Assembly (NCBI GenBank): GCA_016713025.1
Contig: JADJPZ010000004.1
Location: forward strand, 3,286,001 to 3,350,000
Length of the DNA stretch: 64,000 bases
Origin: Saprospiraceae bacterium
GTDB lineage: Bacteria > Bacteroidota > Bacteroidia > Chitinophagales > Saprospiraceae
Reading direction: 5' to 3'
Shown here: positions 56,457-64,000 of the stretch, piece after piece
Layout of the letters: every line of letters begins with the position of its first letter
Numbering within the stretch: the first letter of the stretch is position 1
Notes under the pieces: model-generated
Databases searched by the model: none
Told to the model about the DNA's origin: nothing
Seen by the model: the letters and a program-made list of their open reading frames with translations, nothing else
Position numbers and translations under genes: made by a program

Positions 56457-57719
56457 ATGAATATTCAGCAGCTTTATCAGATTTATACCGCACATCCGGT
56501 GATATGTACCGATAGCAGAAAGGTCACAAGGGATTGTTTGTTCTTCTCATTGAAAGGAGACAACTTCAATGGCAATGAATTTGCAAAAGCTGCTATCGAA
56601 CAAGGCGCAGCATTTGCCATCATAGATCAGGAAGAATTTGATCAGGGAAGCAACTATATACTTGTAGATGATGTCCTTCAGTTCCTCCAGCAACTGGCTT
56701 ATCATCACAGAAGTCACCTAAAAATACCGGTTTTGTCTATCACCGGATCTAATGGTAAGACTACAACGAAAGAATTATGTCGTGATGTCTTGCAAAAAAA
56801 ATATAATGTGAAAGCAACTGCAGGAAACCTTAATAACCATATTGGAGTACCACTAACCATCCTTGGGACAGGCCATGAAACTGAATTTCTGATTGTAGAA
56901 ATGGGAGCAAACCATCAGGGAGAAATCGACGCATTATGCAAAATAGCAGAGCCTGATTATGTGATGATTACAAATATAGGAAAAGCGCATCTTGAAGGAT
57001 TCGGCGGAGTGGAAGGTATCAAAAAAGGTAAATCAGAAATGTACAGACATGCAGCTGTTCATCATAAAAAAATATTTATAAACAGCGATGATGATGTGTT
57101 GATGTCTTTATTGCCTCCACATTCAGCGACTATTATTTATTCTGCTTCAGCACTCGCAAAACTCAGGGAGGAAAAACCATTCATAACTTTTGAATATGAT
57201 GGTACCACTCATTCTACTCAACTTTATGGAAGTTATAATATTTCAAACATAGCCTTTGCCATTGCGGCCGGAGAGTATTTCGGAGTGGAGCCTGCAGATA
57301 TTTCATCTGCTATCTCAAATTATCTTCCGGAAAACAACAGATCCCAAATCGTCAAACTCGGTACCAACACAGTCATCAAAGATGCATACAATGCCAATCC
57401 AACCAGCATGAAATATAGCATAGAAAGTTTCGCAAAGTTGGATGCATCTAACAAGATGATGATTCTCGGTGATATGCTGGAATTGGGAGATCACACTGCC
57501 GAAGAACATAAAGCAATCATATCACTTGCCAAAACACTTCAATTAAATGATGTCATCTTTATTGGTAAAAACTTTTCTAATGTGAAAAATGAACAGCATG
57601 GTGTGTATTTTGAAAATGTAGATGATGCAAAATCCTATTTTACTAAAAGAAATATAAAGGATTGCACAATATTACTCAAAGGTTCCAGAGGTATTGCTGT
57701 GGAAAAATTAATTGGGTGA
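56457..57719 (+). CDS. murF: UDP-N-acetylmuramoyl-tripeptide--D-alanyl-D-alanine ligase
   Basis: Adds D-Ala-D-Ala to the peptidoglycan precursor. Mur ligase N-terminal region (DSRKVTRDCLFFSLKGDNFNGNEFA), P-loop ITGSNGKTTTK, LIVEMGANHQGEIDALCKIAEPDY in the middle domain, NNRSQIVKLGTNTVIKDAYNANPTSM in the C-terminal domain. ATG 56457 (MNIQQLYQIY) fits the family better than ATG 56436, which lies inside the hairpin. The length of about 420 residues is typical. From memory, murF next to gldJ occurs in related Bacteroidota. Confidence 0.93.
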   Translation: MNIQQLYQIYTAHPVICTDSRKVTRDCLFFSLKGDNFNGNEFAKAAIEQGAAFAIIDQEEFDQGSNYILVDDVLQFLQQLAYHHRSHLKIPVLSITGSNGKTTTKELCRDVLQKKYNVKATAGNLNNHIGVPLTILGTGHETEFLIVEMGANHQGEIDALCKIAEPDYVMITNIGKAHLEGFGGVEGIKKGKSEMYRHAAVHHKKIFINSDDDVLMSLLPPHSATIIYSASALAKLREEKPFITFEYDGTTHSTQLYGSYNISNIAFAIAAGEYFGVEPADISSAISNYLPENNRSQIVKLGTNTVIKDAYNANPTSMKYSIESFAKLDASNKMMILGDMLELGDHTAEEHKAIISLAKTLQLNDVIFIGKNFSNVKNEQHGVYFENVDDAKSYFTKRNIKDCTILLKGSRGIAVEKLIG

Positions 57720-57905
57720 CCCATTAATAGCAACTAACAATATGTTTAGGCCCTAAAAGGTGTCAATTTGTTATTGTGAATGGGAAATATTTTGGTACAA
57801 AATCATATCATAATGTATTATAAAGTAAATAATTATGATTATAAATTTTCGCAATCAATTTTCAGTTTGGTATAGTTGGGACTAATTTTAGATACACTAA
57901 ATATA

Positions 57906-58004
57906 AATGTCGTTTAGTTAAGGATTTTTTTTTGTTTTTACCCTATCTAAATCTTTCCATTACAAGGGAAAGACTTTATAAAGAAGTCTTAACTAAACGA
58001 CATT
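57906..58004. repeat. 100-bp palindromic interspersed element, copy 4
   Basis: Arms AATGTCGTTTAGTTAAG and CTTAACTAAACGACATT are perfectly complementary; the centre CTTTCCATTACAAGGGAAAG is a slightly imperfect dyad. Confidence 0.9.
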
Positions 58005-58029
58005 GCACTAAATATTATATTATTCAAAA

Positions 58030-58060
58030 TTTGTGTACGAGCACGATTATTGTAATTTTG
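58030..58060 (+). promoter_or_regulatory. Promoter of the FAD-oxidoreductase/symporter operon
   Basis: TTTG (58030-58033), 19 bp, then TAATTTTG (58053-58060): the best match in the window to the Bacteroidota -33/-7 layout. The ATG follows 24-30 bp later. Confidence 0.6.
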
Positions 58061-58090
58061 TGTCTGAATCAATTTTGATGAAATATGATA

Positions 58091-59953
58091 ATGAAAATAT
58101 TTAAGATATTCTTTATTCTCTCTTCTTCTGTGCATTTTGTATTCTGCCAGCATATTCACTATCCTGTCATCATCATAGGTGGTGGAGCGAGTGGTGTTTC
58201 TGCAGGAATTCATGCGGCAAGATCAGGTGTAAAAACCCTCATCATTGAAGAATATCAGTGGCTCGGAGGTATGCTTACATCTGCTGGAGTAGCAGCTTTT
58301 GACGGCAATCACAGGATTGCAGGCGGAATCTGGAAAGAGTTCAGAGACAGTCTGTATCGACATTATGGTGGTCCCAAAGCAGTAGAAACCGGATGGGTCA
58401 GCAATACACTATTTGAACCAAGTATAGGCAATCGTATATTTAAAAATATAACAGCCAAAGAAAAAAATCTTACGGTTAATTATAATAGTATTTTTCTGTC
58501 CGCTGAAAAAGATGATAAAAAATGGACCATCATTATCAATGAAAATGGAGTTGAAAAAAAGTACACCTGCAACATTCTGATTGATGCCACAGAGACAGGT
58601 GAAGTGTGTCAATATCTCAAATTGCCAGCTGATATAGGTATGGATAGCGGTCCACTTACGGGCGAATCATGGGCTGGCGATAAAGCGAATGACATAGTGC
58701 AGGATCTTACCTATGTCGTCATTCTAAAAGATTATGGCAAAGGTGCGGATAAAACCATACCAAAACCAGAAGGCTATAATCCCGATGAATTTAAGTGTTG
58801 CTGTGACACAAAAGATCCTTCTATATCTTCAAAACCTAATATCGACTGTGATAAAATGATGACTTACGGCAAACTGCCCAACGGTAAATATATGATCAAC
58901 TGGCCGGCATGTGGCAACGACATCTATATGAATGTGCTGCATGATGACAGAAAAAACCGATTGGAAAGATTGAAAGAAGCAAAACTTCACACACTGAGAT
59001 ATGTATATTATATGCAGAAAGAGCTGGGATTCAAACATCTGGGCATTGCAGATGATGAATATCCGACTGATGATCTTTTGCCTTTTATTCCTTATCACAG
59101 AGAATCGCGCAGGATTAAGGGATTGGCACGACTTCAGGCAGAGCATCTGGTGAAACCCTTTGATCAGGATAAAAAATATTACAGAAACGGGGTCGCTGTC
59201 GGAGACTATCCTATAGACCACCATCACAAAAAAAATCCCGAAGCACCTGAATTACATTTTTTTAACATAAAAGCACCTTCATACAATATTCCGATGGGAA
59301 GTTTGATTCCTCAAAATACTGAAGGCCTGATCGTTGCTGAAAAAAGTATCAGTGTATCCAATATTGTAAACGGAGCTACAAGGTTGCAACCTGTAGTATT
59401 GGGCATCGGTCAGGCAGCAGGTGCCATCGCGGTTCAGGCAATTAATGATAAGAAGCTTCTTTCAAAAGTTTCTATCAGGAAAGTACAGCAGCAACTATTA
59501 AAATCAGGTGCCTATATCATGCCTTATATCGATGTAGCAACAAGTGACAAATATTTTGCAGCGGTACAAAGAATAGGAGCAAGTGGCATCCTCAAAGGTA
59601 CTGGTCTGACATACAAGTGGGCAAATCAGACCTGGTTTTATCCCAACAAGGTTTTATCTGAGTATGATTTGCTGGATGGATTAAGGTATGTATATCCGCA
59701 TTTGTCAGAAAGAAGGGATGGTTCCGGTGAAGACCTGAAAGTTGCATATCTGGTGACACTTCTGAAAACGATCAAGGCAGAAACAGAATTGAAAGACATC
59801 ATCAAGATCCTTCGAAATATAAAACCAGGCAAGTATACTGAAAATACCTTCCTGACCCGATATCAGACAGCTATCATATTGGACACCTTGATTGATCCTT
59901 TCAGCATTGAGACTGACCACAATGGAAACTTTTTAATACAAGAAATAAAATAA
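58091..59953 (+). CDS. Exported FAD-dependent oxidoreductase
   Basis: About 620 residues. Signal peptide (MKIFKIFFILSSSVHFVFCQ) then a Rossmann FAD-binding motif VIIIGGGASGVSAGIHAARSG with IIEEYQWLGGMLTS, fitting the FAD_oxidored family. A Cys-rich insert (FKCCCDTKDPSISSKPNIDCDK) lies near the middle. Another conserved block, ATRLQPVVLGIGQAAGAIA, is the second dinucleotide-proximal motif. There is no twin-Arg signal, so how FAD is loaded in the envelope is unclear. ATG 58091 is preferred to ATG 58085. First gene of an operon with a symporter, DUF4434 and GH20-like gene; the reaction is likely sugar or sugar-derivative oxidation, but the substrate is unknown. Confidence 0.85.
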   Translation: MKIFKIFFILSSSVHFVFCQHIHYPVIIIGGGASGVSAGIHAARSGVKTLIIEEYQWLGGMLTSAGVAAFDGNHRIAGGIWKEFRDSLYRHYGGPKAVETGWVSNTLFEPSIGNRIFKNITAKEKNLTVNYNSIFLSAEKDDKKWTIIINENGVEKKYTCNILIDATETGEVCQYLKLPADIGMDSGPLTGESWAGDKANDIVQDLTYVVILKDYGKGADKTIPKPEGYNPDEFKCCCDTKDPSISSKPNIDCDKMMTYGKLPNGKYMINWPACGNDIYMNVLHDDRKNRLERLKEAKLHTLRYVYYMQKELGFKHLGIADDEYPTDDLLPFIPYHRESRRIKGLARLQAEHLVKPFDQDKKYYRNGVAVGDYPIDHHHKKNPEAPELHFFNIKAPSYNIPMGSLIPQNTEGLIVAEKSISVSNIVNGATRLQPVVLGIGQAAGAIAVQAINDKKLLSKVSIRKVQQQLLKSGAYIMPYIDVATSDKYFAAVQRIGASGILKGTGLTYKWANQTWFYPNKVLSEYDLLDGLRYVYPHLSERRDGSGEDLKVAYLVTLLKTIKAETELKDIIKILRNIKPGKYTENTFLTRYQTAIILDTLIDPFSIETDHNGNFLIQEIK

Positions 59954-59955
59954 AT

Positions 59956-61785
59956 ATGTCCCTACACATCATCGACATCCTGATCATAGCCACCTATATT
60001 ATTTTAGTTCTTGGTTTGGGTTTTTACTTTGCCAAAGCTGCATCCAAAGATTTGAATGCTTACTTTTTAGGCGGCAATACCTTGAAATGGTACATGCTGG
60101 GGTTAAGCAATGCTTCAGGAATGTTTGATATTTCCGGGACAATGTGGACAGTTAGCATTTTATTTATTTATGGTCTGAAAAGCGCCTGGATACCCTGGTT
60201 GTGGCCGGTATGGAATCAGGTGTTTGTTTTTGTGTATCTGGCCATATGGATGCGTCGTTCCAATGTGATGACCGGTGCTCAATGGATCACTTTCCGGTTT
60301 GGAGATGGCAAAGGATCCAAACTTTCTCATATTATCATTGTGGCATTTGCCATCGTAAGTGTACTAGGATTTATGGCCTATTTTTTTGAAGGTATTGGTA
60401 AGTTTTGTGTCCTTGTATTGCCATGGGATATGTCCGTAGAGACCTTAAGCCTTACTTCAGCGCATGGATATGCCTTGTTGATCTGCGGGTTGACAGCTTT
60501 TTATACCATCAAGGGAGGTATGTATTCTGTAGTATTTACCGAAGTACTCCAATTTCTGATCATGACCATTTCATGTCTGGCAATTGGATATATCGCCTTC
60601 ACTTCTGTTACTCATGAACAGATTATGTCAGTGGTACCTGCGGGATGGGACGAATTATGGTTTGGCTGGAATCTTGACCTGGACTGGTCGGGTACACAAT
60701 ATGCCGCTATCAACGAACGGATAGCATCAGACGGGTTTGGGTTGTTTGGCATGCTCTTTATGTTAATGCTGTTTAAAGGTGTATTTGCATCTATTGCAGG
60801 ACCTGTTCCAAGTTATGACATGCAGCGGATATTGGCCACACGCACACCATCGGATTCGGCAAAGATGAGCATTCTCACCATCCTTGTGATGTATATGCCC
60901 AGATATCTGATGGTCTCAGGATTTGCTGTCTTGGGTTTGGTATATCTGGGGCCGGAGATTACTGCCATGGGAAGTAAGATTGACTTTGAACAGGTATTGC
61001 CCATGGCCATTCAAAAATTTGTACCGGTTGGATTGAAAGGATTATTGCTTGCTGGACTTTTGGCGGCATTTATGGGTACATTTTCGGCTTTTATCAATTC
61101 TGCTCCGGCCTACATTGTCAATGATATTTACAGAAAATACATCGACCCACATGCGGATGATAAAAAGTATATCAGATTGAGTGTTTATGCGTCTCTGACA
61201 TTGGTCGCTGTTGGGATTGTATTTGGGTTTTTTGCATCTTCGCTCAATCAGCTTACTTTATGGATCACAGCAGCCCTGTACGGAGGGTATGCAGCCGCCA
61301 ATGCACTAAAATGGATCTGGTGGAGATTTACGGGCTATGGATATTTTTATGGTATGCTATTCGGTTTGATTGCTTCTACAGTCAAGCTTTTTGTTTTTCC
61401 ACAGTATGTCGATATTTTTATCTTTCCGGTGATACTGACATTTTCAATTATAGGCTGTGTAGTAGGTACATATTTACATCCGGTTGAAGATATGGTTTCG
61501 GTAAAGGAATTTTACAGAAGAACTAGGCCTTGGGGATTCTGGGGACCAGTAAAGGAAGCTGTGATGAAAGAAAATCCTGATTTTATACCTAATCAGGACT
61601 TTGGTAAAGATACTTTAAATATTATCATCGGTATCGTATGGCAGATGGCACAGGTGGTGATCCCGATTTACTTCATGATTCAGGACAATACCAATATAGT
61701 CATTTGGTGTGGTGTCTTTATCCTGACGAGTTACCTGCTCAAAAAAATGTGGTGGGATAAGTTGGGTCATGGAGACAATGTCTGA
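59956..61785 (+). CDS. Sodium:solute symporter (SSS family)
   Basis: 609 residues with about 13-14 transmembrane helices. The first is LIIATYIILVLGLGFYFAKAA, followed by the conserved DLNAYFLGGNTLKWYMLGLSNASGMFDISG. Later helices have GLLLAGLLAAFMGTFSAFINSAPAY, the sodium-binding region common in SSS proteins. It starts 2 bp after the stop of the FAD oxidoreductase, so the two are translationally coupled. A long tail (about 500-609) contains EFYRRTRPWGFWGPV. Likely imports the sugar or its oxidised product from the periplasm. Confidence 0.93.
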   Translation: MSLHIIDILIIATYIILVLGLGFYFAKAASKDLNAYFLGGNTLKWYMLGLSNASGMFDISGTMWTVSILFIYGLKSAWIPWLWPVWNQVFVFVYLAIWMRRSNVMTGAQWITFRFGDGKGSKLSHIIIVAFAIVSVLGFMAYFFEGIGKFCVLVLPWDMSVETLSLTSAHGYALLICGLTAFYTIKGGMYSVVFTEVLQFLIMTISCLAIGYIAFTSVTHEQIMSVVPAGWDELWFGWNLDLDWSGTQYAAINERIASDGFGLFGMLFMLMLFKGVFASIAGPVPSYDMQRILATRTPSDSAKMSILTILVMYMPRYLMVSGFAVLGLVYLGPEITAMGSKIDFEQVLPMAIQKFVPVGLKGLLLAGLLAAFMGTFSAFINSAPAYIVNDIYRKYIDPHADDKKYIRLSVYASLTLVAVGIVFGFFASSLNQLTLWITAALYGGYAAANALKWIWWRFTGYGYFYGMLFGLIASTVKLFVFPQYVDIFIFPVILTFSIIGCVVGTYLHPVEDMVSVKEFYRRTRPWGFWGPVKEAVMKENPDFIPNQDFGKDTLNIIIGIVWQMAQVVIPIYFMIQDNTNIVIWCGVFILTSYLLKKMWWDKLGHGDNV

Positions 61786-61829
61786 TAGTGAAAAATGGAT
61801 TCATCACATAAAATTGAAAAACTGACTAT

Positions 61830-62762
61830 ATGCGCATTACAGGTACATTTATAGATGAGATCAGCCACGATATTCCGCACCAAAACTGGGGAGCAAAAGA
61901 GTGGGAAATCGACTTTCAACATATGAAAGCCATTGGCATTGACACCGTCATTTTGATACGTGGAGGGTATCGCAAATTCATCACATGGCCGTCATCGTAT
62001 CTGATGACTAAGCACGGCTGTTATGCACCATCGCAAGATCTTGTGGAGTTGTTTTTATCTTTGGCTGATAAATATGAAATGAATTTTTACTTCGGTCTGT
62101 ATGACAGCGGTAAATACTGGGACACTCACGATATGTCTCACGAAATTGATATCAATCGTTTTGTTATTGACGAAGTTTGGTCACAATATGGTCATCATCC
62201 ATCATTCAAAGGCTGGTATCTCAGTATGGAGATCAGCAGGAAAACCAAAGGTGCCATTGAATCCTTTTATACGCTCGGAAAACAATGTAAAGATGTCAGT
62301 GGCGGTTTGCCAACCTTTATCTCACCATGGATAGATGGCAAAAAAGCGGTAATGGCTGCACAAAGTTCCTTGTCTAAAGAAAATGCTGTATCCATTACAG
62401 AGCATGAAGCAGAGTGGAATGAAATTTTTTCAGGTATTCATACTGTGGTGGATGCTGTCGCCTTTCAAGATGGTCATATAGATTATGATGAGTTAGATGC
62501 TTTTTTTACTGTAAACAAACAATTGGCAGATAAATATAAGATGCAATGCTGGACCAATGCTGAGTCTTTTGATAGGGATATGCCTATCAAATTTCTGCCT
62601 ATCAAGTTTGATAAACTTAGGATGAAGCTGGAAGCCGCTGCTCGTTGTGGTTATGACAAAGCGATTACTTTTGAATTTTCACATTTTATGAGCCCTCAGA
62701 GTGCCTATCATCAGGCAGGGCATTTGTACAATCGGTATCAGGAATGGCAAAAACATTTGTAA
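61830..62762 (+). CDS. DUF4434 family TIM-barrel protein (glycosidase-like)
   Basis: 310 residues without signal peptide. Sequence features match DUF4434: an N-terminal GTFIDEISHDIPHQNWG, DFQHMKAIGIDTVILIRGGYR, GWYLSMEISRK and a C-terminal ITFEFSHFMSPQS. The fold is a predicted TIM barrel related to glycosidases. Conserved acids (Glu in SMEISR, Glu in ITFEFSH) may be catalytic, but none is proved. It follows the symporter with a 44-bp gap. Confidence 0.78.
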   Translation: MRITGTFIDEISHDIPHQNWGAKEWEIDFQHMKAIGIDTVILIRGGYRKFITWPSSYLMTKHGCYAPSQDLVELFLSLADKYEMNFYFGLYDSGKYWDTHDMSHEIDINRFVIDEVWSQYGHHPSFKGWYLSMEISRKTKGAIESFYTLGKQCKDVSGGLPTFISPWIDGKKAVMAAQSSLSKENAVSITEHEAEWNEIFSGIHTVVDAVAFQDGHIDYDELDAFFTVNKQLADKYKMQCWTNAESFDRDMPIKFLPIKFDKLRMKLEAAARCGYDKAITFEFSHFMSPQSAYHQAGHLYNRYQEWQKHL

Positions 62763-62785
62763 ATAATGACCAGACTATAATGACT

Positions 62786-64000
62786 ATGAAATATATCAAA
62801 GTTTTAATTTCAATTATCTTAATATTTGTAAATCATACGATTACATCTCAGACTCAAGCTCGCCTGATACCGAAAAAAGGTGTTTATATCAATACTGGAG
62901 GTCTTGATTGGTCTTATGGGTCAGAAGTGAGTTTTTTTACACCCGACAAGAAGCACCATCATTATTACTTTACATGGTGGGAACAAGATATAGACACATC
63001 TGTAAAAGATAAAACTGTGCTCATTTTGGGCTCTGCCAATACTGCTGTGCATGGAACTTACAGCCTCAAAAACATGCTAAAAAACAAAGTTGAAACTGAA
63101 ATAAATTGCCAGTGGTTGAGTGAAGAAGACGCTGTTGGAGACATTGTTCATGTAAAGTTTTGGTTGCCTTTTTTGAAAGAATGCACATTCAGCGATGGCA
63201 ATGCTGAATTTACTATCGAAAATATCAAACAATTTAATGGGCGTCAACTGATTTTAAAAACAGGATTTGGAACATTCAAAATCACATCGTCTCACCCATT
63301 CAGTATATCAAGAAATGATCACCCTAATCCAAAAGAAAATGATTACGACAAAAGAGCACAATTTCTTCAATTGTATGAGCACAATATTCCATTAAAAAAA
63401 GGTGATAAATTAATAAGACAATTTTCCATTGAACAAATAGATCAAGACAATAAGAATACAGTCATTCATTCCCTGCAATCGACTGCATCAGAGATAGTCT
63501 ATGATGGTGAAGAAAAATTTGAAATGGAACCATCAGTTATCCTTCCAAAGCCGGAAAGTCTGACATTAAAAGAAGGATATTATACAATTCCTGCTAAGGG
63601 TGATAAAAATGCTGTCTCCGATAAGGTGGTTACTAAATTTCGGGAAATACTGGCAGCACAATGGCAAATTAGAGACAGTTATTTTCCGAACATAAAGTCA
63701 ATTCCTGATCAAAAATTTGAGGAAGAACAATATGAGTTAAATATTAACGGGAGCAATATTATTATAAAACACAAAACCCCGATAGGCCTTCAGCATGCTT
63801 TGCACACCCTTGTACAGATGACATTGCTTAAAAATGGTGAGCTGGTCATACCGCAGGCGATCGTCAGAGACAAACCGAAAATATCCTGGAGAGGAGTTCA
63901 TATGTTTACAGGTCCAACTTCTTTGGCACTGCACAAGCGGATGTTTGAAAACATATTACTCCCACTAAAAATAAACAAAACAGTCATACAATGCGAACAA
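62786..64000 (+). CDS. GH20-like beta-N-acetylhexosaminidase, N-terminal part (runs off the window)
   Basis: 405 codons stay open to the last base. Signal peptide (MKYIKVLISIILIFVNHTITSQ), a beta-rich region, then the GH20 zincin-like N-terminal domain: TPIGLQHALHTLVQMTLLKNGELVIPQ and IVRDKPKISWRGVHMFTGP, the standard join to the TIM barrel. The catalytic Asp-Glu pair would lie beyond the window. ATG 62780 is an alternative start. Exported hexosaminidase releasing GlcNAc or GalNAc would supply the substrate for the operon; this is inference. Confidence 0.8.
   Translation, partial: MKYIKVLISIILIFVNHTITSQTQARLIPKKGVYINTGGLDWSYGSEVSFFTPDKKHHHYYFTWWEQDIDTSVKDKTVLILGSANTAVHGTYSLKNMLKNKVETEINCQWLSEEDAVGDIVHVKFWLPFLKECTFSDGNAEFTIENIKQFNGRQLILKTGFGTFKITSSHPFSISRNDHPNPKENDYDKRAQFLQLYEHNIPLKKGDKLIRQFSIEQIDQDNKNTVIHSLQSTASEIVYDGEEKFEMEPSVILPKPESLTLKEGYYTIPAKGDKNAVSDKVVTKFREILAAQWQIRDSYFPNIKSIPDQKFEEEQYELNINGSNIIIKHKTPIGLQHALHTLVQMTLLKNGELVIPQAIVRDKPKISWRGVHMFTGPTSLALHKRMFENILLPLKINKTVIQCEQ

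Larger units (their letters stand above)
57720..58084. other. Gene-free stretch before the FAD oxidoreductase operon
   Basis: 365 bp. It holds copy 4 of the palindromic element and, at its right end, a well-spaced promoter. No coding frame. Confidence 0.6.

Overview
The window is AT-rich DNA from a member of the phylum Bacteroidota. The protein repertoire resembles Saprospiraceae-like gliding or filamentous bacteria, although the exact lineage cannot be fixed from sequence alone. Phylum evidence includes type IX secretion (T9SS) genes (porV, porU, a porP/sprF homologue, gldJ), secreted proteins with T9SS-type C-terminal sorting tails, a SusC/TonB-type receptor with an N-terminal carboxypeptidase-regulatory-like domain, and promoters of the TAnnTTTG type. 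TTG appears to be used as a start codon several times.

Layout. 1-5.3 kb: tail of a HerA-like ATPase, methylmalonyl-CoA mutase, a secreted M1 aminopeptidase and a small membrane protein. 5.7-10.7 kb: a TonB-dependent receptor broken by an in-frame amber codon, then a lipoprotein pair (parallel beta-helix protein plus diheme cytochrome). 10.8-14.5 kb: the protein-quality block tig-clpP-clpX (minus strand) and tRNA-Leu. 14.6-19.2 kb: a LexA/CI-like S24 repressor, an AlkC-type alkylation-repair protein, and an sdpR-sdpI-hydrolase operon. 19.4-27.4 kb: a lipoprotein subtilase, a Y-family DNA polymerase, a WG-repeat protein and a broken UvrD-like helicase. 27.4-30.5 kb: an SNF2 helicase flanked by arrays of hairpin repeats. 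31-35.4 kb: a very large secreted protein with dockerin and cohesin-like modules, split by a frameshift. 35.6-41 kb: ruvX, def, rnhA, tatD, tRNA-Ser and an ExbB/ExbD operon. 41.7-57.7 kb: a secreted subtilase, a PorE-like TPR/beta-propeller/SPOR protein, an ECF sigma/anti-sigma pair, porV, porU (frameshifted), porP/sprF, gldJ and murF. 58-64 kb: a catabolic operon with an exported FAD oxidoreductase, a sodium:solute symporter, a DUF4434 protein and a GH20-like glycosidase that runs off the window end.

The most interesting points are these. (1) The promoters of the AlkC-like gene and the Y-family polymerase gene share a tandem operator: two CG-N7-CG dyads exactly 23 bp apart, in both cases next to a Bacteroidota -7 box. 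A self-cleaving-type S24 repressor is encoded next to alkC. Together they suggest an SOS-like DNA-damage regulon with its own operator. (2) Four copies of a roughly 100-bp palindromic intergenic element are scattered over the window. (3) A 54-bp tandem hairpin array, with related units, flanks the SNF2 helicase. (4) Five genes are broken by a stop, frameshift or deletion; at least two breaks lie in homopolymers and may be sequence errors, while the helicase looks truly decayed.

The T9SS genes and their cargo make a coherent secretion theme: PorV/PorU form the cargo shuttle and sortase, PorP/SprF and GldJ are envelope components, the TPR/SPOR protein may anchor the machine to peptidoglycan, and the M1 peptidase, the 969-residue subtilase and the dockerin protein are likely cargo.
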